A stretch of DNA of 64,000 bases from Thermasporomyces sp040195635 (lineage in GTDB: Bacteria; Actinomycetota; Actinomycetes; Propionibacteriales; Actinopolymorphaceae), in NCBI RefSeq assembly GCF_040195635.1, contig NZ_JBEFTX010000001.1:682001-746000 (forward strand), given 5' to 3'. A program made the translations under genes and the position numbers. Within the stretch, counting starts at the first letter, position 1; each line of letters begins with the position of its first letter. Of the stretch, positions 1 through 8,625 are shown one piece after another. The notes beneath the pieces were generated by a model. That model worked only from the letters and a program-made list of their open reading frames with translations. It was not told the DNA's origin and ran no database searches.

Positions 1-579
1 GCCGCGCTAGGCCTTCCTGGTTCGTTCAACCTCTTCGGCAACGCCGTCCCCATCACGGCGCAGACCCTCGGCGTCATGCTGGCCGGGTCGATCCTCGGCG
101 CGCGACGCGGGTTCCTCGCGGTGGCGACGTTCGGCGTCCTCGTCCTCGCCGGCCTGCCGCTGCTCGCCGGCGGACGCGGCGGGATCGGCGTCCTCGCCGG
201 CCCGTCGGCCGGTTACTTCCTCGCGTTCCCGTTGGGCGCCTGGGTCACCGGCTGGCTGACCGAGAAGACGATGCCGCGGTACACGCTGCCCGTCGGGTTC
301 ATCGCCAACGTCGTCGGTGGCATCGCCGTCGTCTACGCCATCGGCATCCCCGTGCAGGCCGCCCGCACTGGAACGTCGGGCCTGGTGGCCACGATGGTGG
401 CGGCGGCGGTCTTCCTGCCCGGTGACCTCATCAAGGCCGCGGTCGCCACCGTCGTCGCCAAGGGCGTCCATGCCGGCTATCCCACATTGCGTACGCCGCG
501 TTCAGGAGGCACATCCACGAGCGGGGCCTCTGAGGGGACGGCAGGGGGTACGGTGCGAAACGATGGCCATCTTCCGTGA
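1..579 (+). CDS. bioY: BioY-type biotin ECF transporter S component (5' partial)
   Basis: Substrate-binding membrane subunit of a biotin energy-coupling-factor transporter. The frame is open from base 1, so the true start lies upstream; 192 residues are visible. The BioY hallmark VPITAQTLGV followed by LAGSILGARRG, GLPLLAGGRGG and GPSAGYFLAFPLGAW is clear, with about five hydrophobic segments. The last 35 or so residues are polar and low complexity, unlike a standard BioY, so the native C-terminus is extended. The ATP-binding and transmembrane coupling subunits lie 2.5 kb downstream in the same operon. The stop overlaps the start of the acyl-CoA ligase by 17 bp, which suggests coupled translation. 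Confidence 0.88.
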   Translation, partial: AALGLPGSFNLFGNAVPITAQTLGVMLAGSILGARRGFLAVATFGVLVLAGLPLLAGGRGGIGVLAGPSAGYFLAFPLGAWVTGWLTEKTMPRYTLPVGFIANVVGGIAVVYAIGIPVQAARTGTSGLVATMVAAAVFLPGDLIKAAVATVVAKGVHAGYPTLRTPRSGGTSTSGASEGTAGGTVRNDGHLP

Positions 580-1858
580 CGTGGCCCGCCGCGCGGCGAC
601 CGAACCTGAGCGGCCGGCTGTCGTCGGTCCGTGCGGCCCCCTGAGCTTCGGCGCGCTCGCCGACCGGGCGTCCGAGCGCGCTGACGCACTCTCCGCGGAG
701 GGCGTGGGGCCTGGAGGCGTGGTCATCTCCTTCGACGGCGAGCCGGTCCGCCTGCTGGTCGACCTGATGGCCGCTGAACGCGTGGGTGCCAGCATCATCG
801 TCGCCGACTCCGCATGGCCGCACGCCATGCGCGGTCCCGCCCTCGACGCCGCGACCGCGGCCGCCGAACGCCATGGCGGAGCGGGGTGCCTGGTCGTCTT
901 CACCTCCGGCAGCACGGGCGTCCCGCGGCCGGTCGTGCGTACGCAGGAGTCGTGGACGTACAGCTTTCCGGCGTTCTCGGCGCTCACCGGCGTCGACGCC
1001 ACTGACACCGTGCTGATCCCCGGCCGGATGTCGGGAACGCTTTTCCTCTTCGGCGCGCTGCACGCCCTTGTCATGGGTGCGGCGATCCACCCGTTGTCGC
1101 ACTGGTCGCCCACGCTCGCGACGGAGGCGACGGTGAGCTGCACCACGGCTCACGTCGTTCCCGCGATGCTCGGCGTCCTCGCCGGCCGGGTCGACCCGGC
1201 GACCAGTCGGCTGCGGCGGGCGGTCTGTGCCGGCGCACACCTCGCCCCCACAGTGGAGGCGGTGGCAGGTGCGGCCGGGATCGAGGTCATCGACTACTAC
1301 GGGGCGGCCGAGCTGTCGTTCGTCGCGCTCCGCCGGCGTGGTTCTCCCCCGGGCGCGATGCGGCCGTTCCCCGATGTGGAGGTCGAGGTCCGTGATGGCG
1401 TGATCTGGGCGCGGAGTCGGTACCTCGCCAAGGGACTCGACCTCTCCGCCGACGGGTACGCGAGCGTCGGCGACCACGGCTGCCTCGAGCCCGACGGCAC
1501 CCTCATCGTCACCGGTCGTTCGAACCAGTCGATCAACTGCGGCGGGGCGACCATCGCCGCCGAGGCGGTCGAACGCGCTCTTCGCCTCGCGTCCGGTGTC
1601 GCCGACGTCGCGGTCGTCGGCACGCCGCACGGTGAACTCGGGCAGGTCGTGGTCGCGGTCGTCGAGCCGGACGGCCCAGGCGGTGTCGCCCTGGCGACCT
1701 TGCGGGCCGCGATCGCCGACCAACTGCACCCTTCCCATCGACCACGGGTGTGGTACGAGGTCGACCGGCTCCCACGTGCCGGCTCGGGCAAGGTCGCCCG
1801 CGCCGAGGTCATCGCCGGACTCGCGGACGGCAGCCTTGTCGTCCGGGCACTTACGTGA
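563..1858 (+). CDS. Acyl-CoA ligase of the AMP-binding (ANL) superfamily
   Basis: Adenylate-forming enzyme expected to activate a carboxylate to acyl-AMP and then acyl-CoA; 431 residues. Visible motifs are the phosphate loop FTSGSTGVPR (A3), YYGAAE (A5), VGDHGCLEPDGTLIVTGR (A7/A8 hinge) and the C-terminal catalytic lysine region PRAGSGKVAR. The ATG at 563 is preferred over far-upstream starts because the homologous part begins there (MAIFRDVARRAATEPERPA). It is shorter than typical ligases (about 500-550 aa). Its place between bioY and a thiolase recalls the Bacillus yhfT-yhfS-bioY group, so a role in making or salvaging a biotin precursor acyl-CoA is plausible. Substrate is unknown. Confidence 0.8.
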   Translation: MAIFRDVARRAATEPERPAVVGPCGPLSFGALADRASERADALSAEGVGPGGVVISFDGEPVRLLVDLMAAERVGASIIVADSAWPHAMRGPALDAATAAAERHGGAGCLVVFTSGSTGVPRPVVRTQESWTYSFPAFSALTGVDATDTVLIPGRMSGTLFLFGALHALVMGAAIHPLSHWSPTLATEATVSCTTAHVVPAMLGVLAGRVDPATSRLRRAVCAGAHLAPTVEAVAGAAGIEVIDYYGAAELSFVALRRRGSPPGAMRPFPDVEVEVRDGVIWARSRYLAKGLDLSADGYASVGDHGCLEPDGTLIVTGRSNQSINCGGATIAAEAVERALRLASGVADVAVVGTPHGELGQVVVAVVEPDGPGGVALATLRAAIADQLHPSHRPRVWYEVDRLPRAGSGKVARAEVIAGLADGSLVVRALT

Positions 1859-3111
1859 ACATTCTGAACCACGTGGAAGCCGCCCCACCCGAACGCACGG
1901 ACCCGAACGCCCCGGCGATCGTGGCGGCCAGGCGTACCCCCCTCGGCAGCCGCGGCCGAGGGCTCGCCGACGTGCGGGTGGAACAGCTGGCCGCGCCCGT
2001 TCTCCGCGCGCTGGTCGACGACCTTGGCCTCTCACCCCGGCACGTCAGCGAGGTCGTCCTCGGCAACTGCATGGGTCCCGGCGGCAATGTGGCAAGGGTG
2101 GCCGCGCTCGCGGCCGGCTTCGGCCCCGGCGTGCCGGGCCTGACGGTCGACCGCCAGTGCGGCAGCGGGCTGGAGGCGATCACCCTCGCGGCAGGGTTGG
2201 TCAAGGCCGGGAGAGGTGCGGTCTACCTCGCCGGCGGCGCGGAGAGTGCCTCGACGGCGCCGATCCGCAGCTGGCCCGCACGAGCGGGCGGGCCGGGCAG
2301 CGAGCAAGGCGGCGAGCCGCAGCCCTACGAACGGGCGCCGTTCGCTCCCCCGCCATATCCCGATCCGGAGATGGGCGAGGCCGCGGATTTGGTGGCCCAC
2401 GAGGCCGGCGTCTCCCGAGGCCGCCAGGACGCCTACGCGGCGCGAAGCCACGCGAGGGCGGTCGCGGCCATGGAGGCGAAGCGGTTCGCCGACGAGCTCG
2501 TTCCGGTCGGCGGGCTCGATCATGACGAACGCCCGCGCGCCGGTCTCACGTCGGCCCGGCTGGCCCGGCTGCGTCCCGCGTTCGTCCCGGACGACGCAGG
2601 CGGAACGGTCACCGCCGGCAACTCCTGCGGCGTCAACGACGGCGCCGCGGCGGTCGCCGTCGTCCCTGAACGCCTGCGGGCGCGGCACAACTGGCCGGGC
2701 CTGCACATCCTCGACTGGGCGTGCACGGGTACCGACCCGGGCCGGCCGGGTCTGGGTCTGGTCGCCGCGGTGCGGCAGGTGCTCGACCGGCAGGGGCTGG
2801 GCATGGACGACATCGGCGCGATCGAGTTCGTGGAGGCCTTCGCCGGACAGGTGCTGGCCTGCGCCGACGCGCTCGACCTCGACCCCGACCGGCTCTGTCC
2901 CGAGGGTGGCGCACTGGCGCTCGGCCATGCCTGGGGCGCGACCGGCGCTGTCGTGATGGTCCGGCTCTTCACCCGGATGGTGCGCGACGACGGCCCGTCG
3001 CTCGGACTCGCCGCGGTTTCCGTCGGCGGTGGCATGGGCGTCGCCGCACTGGTACGCCGCGTCGGCTCGACTTCCGGCGGGCGGCGAACAAGGACCGGGA
3101 GCGACCGGTGA
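1855..3111 (+). CDS. Thiolase-family acetyl-CoA acyltransferase with an altered active site
   Basis: Thiolase fold protein of 418 residues, starting at a GTG that overlaps the ligase stop (GTGA). The nucleophilic cysteine is present in DRQCGSG (Cys102), and the His of the GH motif is present at His358 (ALGHAWG, where most thiolases have GHP). The second catalytic cysteine normally found in a CxGGGxG motif is replaced: the text reads SVGGGMG with Ser389. This could slow or abolish thiolytic proton transfer, or shift the enzyme towards condensation. Context is a biotin-transport operon, as for Bacillus yhfS. Physiological reaction is not known. Confidence 0.8.
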   Translation: MNILNHVEAAPPERTDPNAPAIVAARRTPLGSRGRGLADVRVEQLAAPVLRALVDDLGLSPRHVSEVVLGNCMGPGGNVARVAALAAGFGPGVPGLTVDRQCGSGLEAITLAAGLVKAGRGAVYLAGGAESASTAPIRSWPARAGGPGSEQGGEPQPYERAPFAPPPYPDPEMGEAADLVAHEAGVSRGRQDAYAARSHARAVAAMEAKRFADELVPVGGLDHDERPRAGLTSARLARLRPAFVPDDAGGTVTAGNSCGVNDGAAAVAVVPERLRARHNWPGLHILDWACTGTDPGRPGLGLVAAVRQVLDRQGLGMDDIGAIEFVEAFAGQVLACADALDLDPDRLCPEGGALALGHAWGATGAVVMVRLFTRMVRDDGPSLGLAAVSVGGGMGVAALVRRVGSTSGGRRTRTGSDR

Positions 3112-3782
3112 TCGAGTTGCGGGGCGTCTCCCACCACTACGGCTCCCGGCGGGTCCTGGCCGATCTCGACGTACGCCTGACCGAGCAGCGGATCGGTGTC
3201 GTCGGTGCCAACGGGTCCGGCAAGTCCACCTTCGCGCGGCTGCTCAACGGCCTGGTGGTGCCGACCCACGGCACAGTCGAGGTCGACGGTTTCGACACCC
3301 GGACCGACGGCCGCGAGGTCCGCCGCCGGGTCGGCTTCGTCTTCACCGATCCCGATGCCCAGGTCGTCATGCCGACCGTCGGTGAGGACGTGGCGTTCGG
3401 CCTGCGCCGGCTCGGCCTGCCCCGCGAGGAGGTGTCCCGGAGAGCGCAGGCCGCGCTCGAGGCGTACGGTCTCGCCGACTACGCCGATCACCCCGCCCAC
3501 CTGCTCTCCGGTGGCCAGCTGCAGCTGCTCGCCCTCGCCGGGGTTCTCGTCACCGAGCCCACCACGCTGGTCTGTGATGAGCCGACCACGTTGCTCGACC
3601 TGCGCAACGCACGGATGGTCACGGACCTGCTCCGCCGGCTTCCTCAGCAGGTCGTCCTCGTCACGCATCACCTCGAACTGCTTGACGGGTTCGAACGCGT
3701 TCTCGTCCTCGACCACGGGCGCCTGGTCGCCGACGGCACCGCGGACGACGCGGTCGACGCCTACCGGAAGCTGCTCACATGA
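3108..3782 (+). CDS. bioM: ECF transporter ATPase (BioM/EcfA type)
   Basis: Cytoplasmic ATPase that powers the biotin ECF transporter; 224 residues from a GTG overlapping the thiolase stop by 4 bp. Walker A is GANGSGKST, the signature is LLSGGQ, Walker B is LVCDEPT and the switch histidine lies in VTHH. The Q-loop region reads FTDPDAQVVMPTV, which carries the DPD-Q pattern typical of EcfA/CbiO subunits. Only one EcfA-like ATPase is seen, consistent with the dedicated single-ATPase BioMNY (group I) architecture. The ATGA overlap with the next gene indicates a tight operon. Confidence 0.88.
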   Translation: MIELRGVSHHYGSRRVLADLDVRLTEQRIGVVGANGSGKSTFARLLNGLVVPTHGTVEVDGFDTRTDGREVRRRVGFVFTDPDAQVVMPTVGEDVAFGLRRLGLPREEVSRRAQAALEAYGLADYADHPAHLLSGGQLQLLALAGVLVTEPTTLVCDEPTTLLDLRNARMVTDLLRRLPQQVVLVTHHLELLDGFERVLVLDHGRLVADGTADDAVDAYRKLLT

Positions 3783-4402
3783 ACGCCGCCCTTCCCGGTC
3801 ACGGCGGTCTGGGCCTCTACCAACCGGGGTCGTCGCTCCTGCACCGGCTTCCGGCCGGCGCGAAGCTCACCGCGCTCGCCGTCGCGGCGGTGGTCATCCT
3901 GCGGATCACCGCCGTGTCCACCCTCGGCGTCGCGGTCGTGCTCACCCTGGCTCTGGTGGCGGCCGCGCAGATCCCCTGGCGGGTGGGCTTCGCGCAGGTC
4001 CGTCCGGTCTGCTGGTTCGCCGTACCGCTCCTGGCGTTCCAGTGGGTGAGCGCCGGACCCGCCCACGCGGTCCTCGTCGTCGGTCAACTGCTCGTCCTGG
4101 TGGCGCTCGCAGCGCTGGTCACGCTCACGACCCGGGTCACGGCGATGCTCGACGCGTTCGAGTCGGCCCTGCGTCCGTTCGAGCGGGTCGGCGTCAGCCC
4201 GATGCGGGTCGGTCTCGTGCTGGCCCTCACGGTGCGCTGCATTCCCCTGGTCGCCCAGACGTACGCGGAAACCCGGGAAGCGCAGCGGGCCCGTGGCCTC
4301 GAACGCAGCCCGGTCGCCCTCGCGGTGTCCCTCGTCGTACGCCTGCTCAAGAAGGCCGACGCCATGGGTGACGCGCTCGCGGCCCGTGGCCTCGACGACT
4401 GA
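3779..4402 (+). CDS. bioN: ECF transporter transmembrane component (BioN/EcfT type)
   Basis: Membrane scaffold that couples the ATPase to BioY; 207 residues starting in an ATGA overlap with the ATPase gene. It has the opening HRLPAGAKL typical of EcfT proteins, about five hydrophobic helices, and two C-terminal Ala-Arg-Gly coupling motifs (QRARGLERS and ALAARGLDD) that dock the ATPase. It is the last gene of the operon and converges on the IclR gene only 15 bp away. Confidence 0.87.
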   Translation: MNAALPGHGGLGLYQPGSSLLHRLPAGAKLTALAVAAVVILRITAVSTLGVAVVLTLALVAAAQIPWRVGFAQVRPVCWFAVPLLAFQWVSAGPAHAVLVVGQLLVLVALAALVTLTTRVTAMLDAFESALRPFERVGVSPMRVGLVLALTVRCIPLVAQTYAETREAQRARGLERSPVALAVSLVVRLLKKADAMGDALAARGLDD

Positions 4403-4417
4403 AGGGGTGGACGTCGA

Positions 4418-5359
4418 TCACTCCACGGGTGGGCTGGCCAGGGCAATCTGTGCGGCCACGCCGTCGCGGGTCGCACCGAGGGCCTCGGAGATCGACCATG
4501 CCGTGGCCGCGACGACCGGGCCGAGGCGTTCCATCCGTTCGTTGGGCATCCGCACCTCGGGCGCGGAGACACTGATCGATGCCGCCGGAAGGTCGGAGCC
4601 GTCGAAGACGACGGCGGCGATCGTCCGGATACCCGACGTGCGCTCGGAGTAGGAGAGCGCGAAGTTGTGGGCGCGGATCTCGGCCAGCTGCTTGCGAAGG
4701 AGCACCGGGTCGGTGACCGTCGCCGGGGTGGCGGCCGGTATCGGCCGGGCGAGGATCGACTCCTGCACGGTGTGGGCGAGGTGCGCGAGGAGTGCCTTGC
4801 CGGGCGCGCCGAGGGGCAGCGGGATCGGTGCGCCGAACTCGGTGTAGCTGCGACGCAGCGGCTGGCGGCTCTCCACCTGGTCGATGACCGCGCGGTCATG
4901 GGTGGGCAGCAACACGTGCAGGCCGACGGTCTCGTCGATCTCGTCGCGGAGCCGGGTCATCGCCGGGAGGGCGGCCTCGCGCACGCTTGTCGCCATCGCG
5001 CCACCGCGGGCGAGCTGGACCAGCAGTGAGCCCAGGGCATAGCGGCGGTCGCGGGTCTGGCGTACCAGCCGGTTGTCCTGCAGCGCGCCGAGCAGCCGGT
5101 GCGTGGTGCTCGTCGACAGTCCGGTCATCCGGGCGATGTCACTGATGCCCAGCTCGGGATGGCGGGCGTCGAAGCAGCGCAGGATCATGACGGCGCGATC
5201 GATGGACTGCACGCCTCGGCGACGCACGGGCGGCTCGGATACGCCCTCCTCCGCGCCCGGGGATTCGGGTCCGTTCGTGCCGGGGGCGCTGCCACCGGGA
5301 ACGCCGGAGCCCAGGACGCCACCCGATGTGTTCGGATCCTGCCAATCCGTTGACGTCAC
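4418..5359 (-). CDS. IclR-family transcriptional regulator
   Basis: DNA-binding regulator of 313 residues. The first 50 residues are a polar, Gly/Pro-rich extension. Then comes the winged helix (QSIDRAVMILRCF ... LGISDIARMTGLSTSTTHRLLGAL), followed by the IclR effector domain (GLHVLLPTHDRAVIDQVES ... PLGAPGKALLAHL ... ISVSAPEVRM). The start is a GTG at 5359; an internal start near VQSIDRA is possible. It is divergent from the CoA-transferase/crotonase/tctCBA genes, so it probably controls that carboxylate module. A palindrome in the shared intergenic space at 5380-5394 is a candidate operator. Confidence 0.9.
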   Translation of the reverse strand: MTSTDWQDPNTSGGVLGSGVPGGSAPGTNGPESPGAEEGVSEPPVRRRGVQSIDRAVMILRCFDARHPELGISDIARMTGLSTSTTHRLLGALQDNRLVRQTRDRRYALGSLLVQLARGGAMATSVREAALPAMTRLRDEIDETVGLHVLLPTHDRAVIDQVESRQPLRRSYTEFGAPIPLPLGAPGKALLAHLAHTVQESILARPIPAATPATVTDPVLLRKQLAEIRAHNFALSYSERTSGIRTIAAVVFDGSDLPAASISVSAPEVRMPNERMERLGPVVAATAWSISEALGATRDGVAAQIALASPPVE

Positions 5360-5379
5360 CCTGCCTCCCTGCCTAGTGT

Positions 5380-5394
5380 TCCTGAATTACAGGA
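5380..5394. promoter_or_regulatory. Candidate IclR operator palindrome
   Basis: Inverted repeat TCCTG-AATTA-CAGGA sits 21 bp upstream of the IclR start, in the 144-bp gap between the IclR gene and the CoA-transferase gene. Short AT-centred palindromes of this size fit IclR-family operators. Assignment is inference from position and symmetry. Confidence 0.4.
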
Positions 5395-5503
5395 TGTTAT
5401 CCCACTTTGCGGCATCCATGGCTTTTGTGGCAAGCACCGTCTCGACCAATGGCTCGAATGACCGATTGCACGGATTCGTGGCAACACGGGAGGAATACCG
5501 AAC

Positions 5504-6775
5504 ATGTTGCCCCTTGACGGACTCAGAGTCCTCGACCTGACCCGGTTCCTGTCCGGCCCGTACGCGACGATGGTTCTCGCCGAACTCGGCGCCGACGTGA
5601 TCAAGATCGAGCAGCCAATCACCGGTGACGACTCCCGGCGGCTCAGCCCCAAGGTCAACGGCGAGAGCTATCCGTTCGCCATGCCCAACCGGAGCAAACG
5701 CAGCGTCTCCCTCGACCTGAAGGCCGACCGGGGCAGGGAGGCGTTCCTCCGCCTCGTCGACGGCGCCGACCTGGTGATCGAGAACTTCCGGCCCGGCGTC
5801 GTCGCCCGGCTCGGCATCGACTACGAAGCCCTGCGTGCCCTGCGACCGGACCTGCTCTACTGCTCGATCAGCGGCTACGGCCAGAACGGGCCCTACCGCG
5901 ACCGGCCGGGCTTCGACATCATGGCGCAGGGCGCCGTCGGGTTCCTCCGCATGACCGGCCATCCCGATGGACGGCCAGCGAAGGTCGGCATCGCGGTCAA
6001 CGACCTCGCCGCCGGCGCAACGGCCATCTACTCGATCCTCGCAGCCGTTCTCCTCCGCCAGCGCACCGGAAAGGGGCAGCACATCGACGTCTCGCTGGTC
6101 GAAGCCGGCCTCGCCTGGACGGTGTGGGAGTCCGGTGCCTGGTTCGGCAGCGGCGAACTCCCCGCACCCACCGGCACCCGACACCGCCGGTCGACGCCGT
6201 ACCAGGCCTTCCGCACCGCCGACGGCTACGTCACGATCGGCGCCAACAACGACCGGCTGTGGGAACGCCTCGTCACCGGCGTCCTCGACCGGACCGAGTG
6301 GCTGGACGACCCCCGTTTCCGCACGCTCCCCGACCGGCTGAGCAACATCGACGACCTCGAACGCGAGATCGAGGCGATCACCACCCGCCGTCGTACGCAG
6401 GAATGGATCGACGCACTCGACAAGGCCGGTGTCCCGGGCGGACCCGTCCTCACCTACGACGAGGCGTTGGCCGATCCCCACGTGCGGGCCCGCGGCATGG
6501 TGGTCGACCTCGACCATCCGATCATCGGGGCGATGAACACCATCGGGCCACCCACGAAGTTCAGTGAGTTCGACTTCGCCGTCAGGGCTCCGGCGCCGTG
6601 GCTCGGCCAGCACACGGTCGAGGTCCTCACCGAGGCGGGGCTCGCCGACGACGAGATCGCGGCGTTGTTCGTCGACAGCATCGCGTTCGACGCCCATCCG
6701 GAGATGCAGCGGCATCGGGGGCCCGCCCCCCAGACCTCCACCACCCCCTACGACCGCGCAGGTGTCGAATCGTGA
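5504..6775 (+). CDS. CaiB/BaiF family CoA-transferase (type III)
   Basis: Family III CoA-transferase of 423 residues, expected to move CoA from a donor thioester to an imported carboxylate. Seen in order: LRVLDLTRFLSGPYATMVLAELGADVIKIE at the N-terminus, NRSKRSVSLDLK, the catalytic-Asp segment RPGFDIMAQG, and GKGQHIDVSLVE. The start ATG follows a strong Shine-Dalgarno (GGGAGG). The last 40 residues are a Pro/Thr-rich tail. Downstream crotonase and tctCBA suggest that the transporter delivers the acid that this enzyme activates. The substrate cannot be named from sequence; annotations as formyl-CoA or succinyl-CoA transferase would be guesses. Confidence 0.9.
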   Translation: MLPLDGLRVLDLTRFLSGPYATMVLAELGADVIKIEQPITGDDSRRLSPKVNGESYPFAMPNRSKRSVSLDLKADRGREAFLRLVDGADLVIENFRPGVVARLGIDYEALRALRPDLLYCSISGYGQNGPYRDRPGFDIMAQGAVGFLRMTGHPDGRPAKVGIAVNDLAAGATAIYSILAAVLLRQRTGKGQHIDVSLVEAGLAWTVWESGAWFGSGELPAPTGTRHRRSTPYQAFRTADGYVTIGANNDRLWERLVTGVLDRTEWLDDPRFRTLPDRLSNIDDLEREIEAITTRRRTQEWIDALDKAGVPGGPVLTYDEALADPHVRARGMVVDLDHPIIGAMNTIGPPTKFSEFDFAVRAPAPWLGQHTVEVLTEAGLADDEIAALFVDSIAFDAHPEMQRHRGPAPQTSTTPYDRAGVES

Positions 6776-7584
6776 ACTCCGCCAGCCATGCCGACCGTTT
6801 CGCCGCTCCAGACGGCGACCTTGTTCTGCGGCGAGACGGTGCCGTCGCCACCGTGCTGCTCAACCGCCCGGACAGCCACAACGCCATCACCCTCGACATG
6901 TACACCGCTCTCCCCGACCTCTTCGGCGTGCTCGCGGCCGACGAGTCGGTGAAGGTGGTGGTCCTGCGGGGTGCCGGCGTCCGGTCGTTCGCATCCGGGG
7001 CGGACATCAGCGAGTTCGAACGCGTCCGCGGCGACGCCGGGAAGGCCCGCGTCTACAACGACCGGGTGGCCGCGGCCGAGCAGTCCATCGAACAGCTCGA
7101 CAAACCCACGATCGCGATGATCCACGGCTACTGCATCGGCGGGGGCGCGGGGCTCGCGTTCGCGGCCGACCTGCGGTTCGGCGACGAGCGCACCACGATG
7201 GCCATCACCCCGGCCAAGCTCGGTCTCGTCTACAGCCTCGAGTCCACGAAGCGGCTGGTCGACCTCGCGGGACCGTCACGGGCCAAGTGGATCCTCATGT
7301 CCGGCGAGAAGATGTCGGCTCCCGAAGCACTGCGGGTCGGCCTGCTCGACGAGGTGACACCGGTCGACGACCTGGAGAAGCACACCTACGACTTTGCCCA
7401 CCTGCTCAGCACGCGCGCGCAGTTCAGCGTCCGGGCGGCGAAGACGATCGTCAACCGGATCGTCGCCGGGCAAACCACCGAGGACGCGGTGACGACCGAC
7501 CTGCGAAATACGTCGTTCGACACCGCCGACTACGCCGAAGGGGTCCGCGCCTTTCTCGACAAGCGCACTCCACGGTTCGGCTGA
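6772..7584 (+). CDS. Crotonase-family enzyme (enoyl-CoA hydratase/isomerase fold)
   Basis: Member of the crotonase superfamily with 270 residues, starting at a GTG that overlaps the CoA-transferase stop. Oxyanion-hole segments FASGADISEF and GYCIGGGAGLAFAADLRF are clear. The two glutamates that catalyse hydration in classical crotonases are both absent: GGGCE is here GGGAG, and the PE of the second motif is PA (ITPAKLG). It may therefore be a CoA-thioester decarboxylase, isomerase or hydrolase rather than a hydratase. Operon position between a CoA-transferase and a carboxylate importer supports action on the activated substrate. Confidence 0.85.
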   Translation: MNSASHADRFAAPDGDLVLRRDGAVATVLLNRPDSHNAITLDMYTALPDLFGVLAADESVKVVVLRGAGVRSFASGADISEFERVRGDAGKARVYNDRVAAAEQSIEQLDKPTIAMIHGYCIGGGAGLAFAADLRFGDERTTMAITPAKLGLVYSLESTKRLVDLAGPSRAKWILMSGEKMSAPEALRVGLLDEVTPVDDLEKHTYDFAHLLSTRAQFSVRAAKTIVNRIVAGQTTEDAVTTDLRNTSFDTADYAEGVRAFLDKRTPRFG

Positions 7585-7638
7585 GGGCCACCCGGCCACG
7601 CCGATCCGGCGTACGACCGGAACGAAGGGAGCCTTGCA

Positions 7639-8625
7639 ATGACGCATGCGTACCCGAGAAGAACGTTCCTCGCCCTGGGTGCCGCGGCTGTCGGCGTGGC
7701 GGGGTGTGCCGACGGAGCCGCGACGGGCGGGGGCGAGGCCGACTACCCGTCGGAGGACCTGGACTGGACGATCGCGTTCGGCCCAGGAGGCGGCAACGAC
7801 ATCATGTCGCGCACCATGGTCGACATCCTCGAGCGGGAGAAGCTCTATCCCGAACACATCGCGGTCCAGAACCGCGAGGGTGGCAGCGGCGCGACGGGCT
7901 GGGGCCACGTCTTCAGAAAGTCCGGCGATCCCTATGTCATCTCGACCACGTCGGGATCGTTCCTCACCACGCCGCTGGAGTCCGATCCGGGCTGGACTCC
8001 TACCGACTTCACTCCGGTCGGCCTCTTCGCGACCGACGCCGCGCTGCTGGTCGTCAATGCCGGCAGCGGTCTGGCGACCTGGCAGCAGTGGGTCGACCAT
8101 GCCAAGGGCAAGGGCACCGTCGCGGTCGGCGGCATCGGCACCGTCAACGTCGACTTCATCCTCCACGACATGTTCGCCGCCAAGGCCGGTTACAAGATCG
8201 ACTACGTACCGTTCAACGACGAGGGACAACTGCTCACCGCCCTGACGTCGAAGTCCCTCGAGGCGGTGGTCTCCAACCCGGGCGAGGTGATGGGCCAGAT
8301 CGACGCCGGCGACATGGTGCCGCTGCTCTTCACCGGGCGCGAGTCGCCGGCGAAGCTGTCCGACGTACCCACCGGTGAGTCGCTCGGGTTCACCGACCTT
8401 CCCACCATGCCGCGCGGACTGATCCTGCCGCCCGAGGTGCCGGACAACGCCCGGCAGTGGTGGATCACCACGATGAAGAAGCTCGTACGGACCGAGAAGT
8501 GGAAGGCCTACCTGCGCGACAACTTTCTCGTCGAGGACGTCCGCTGGGGCGACGACTTCGGCCAGTTCATCGCCGACACCTCCAAGGAGCTGGAGGAGAT
8601 CCTGCGCGAACGCGGTGCGATATGA
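7639..8625 (+). CDS. tctC: Tripartite tricarboxylate transporter substrate-binding lipoprotein
   Basis: Extracytoplasmic binding protein (Bug/TctC family) of 328 residues. The N-terminus has a twin-arginine-like RR, a hydrophobic stretch and the lipobox GVAGC (Cys at about residue 26), so it should be a membrane-anchored lipoprotein. Mature-domain features are TIAFGPGGGNDIMSR and NREGGSGATGWGHVF, the carboxylate-binding loops of the family. Shine-Dalgarno AAGGGAG precedes the ATG. It is followed by tctB (4-bp overlap) and tctA, forming a complete transporter. Confidence 0.9.
   Translation: MTHAYPRRTFLALGAAAVGVAGCADGAATGGGEADYPSEDLDWTIAFGPGGGNDIMSRTMVDILEREKLYPEHIAVQNREGGSGATGWGHVFRKSGDPYVISTTSGSFLTTPLESDPGWTPTDFTPVGLFATDAALLVVNAGSGLATWQQWVDHAKGKGTVAVGGIGTVNVDFILHDMFAAKAGYKIDYVPFNDEGQLLTALTSKSLEAVVSNPGEVMGQIDAGDMVPLLFTGRESPAKLSDVPTGESLGFTDLPTMPRGLILPPEVPDNARQWWITTMKKLVRTEKWKAYLRDNFLVEDVRWGDDFGQFIADTSKELEEILRERGAI

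Noticed and set aside
317..562. Extended N-terminus of the acyl-CoA ligase
   Set aside because: This stretch is the bioY gene read in another frame; ligase homology begins at 563.
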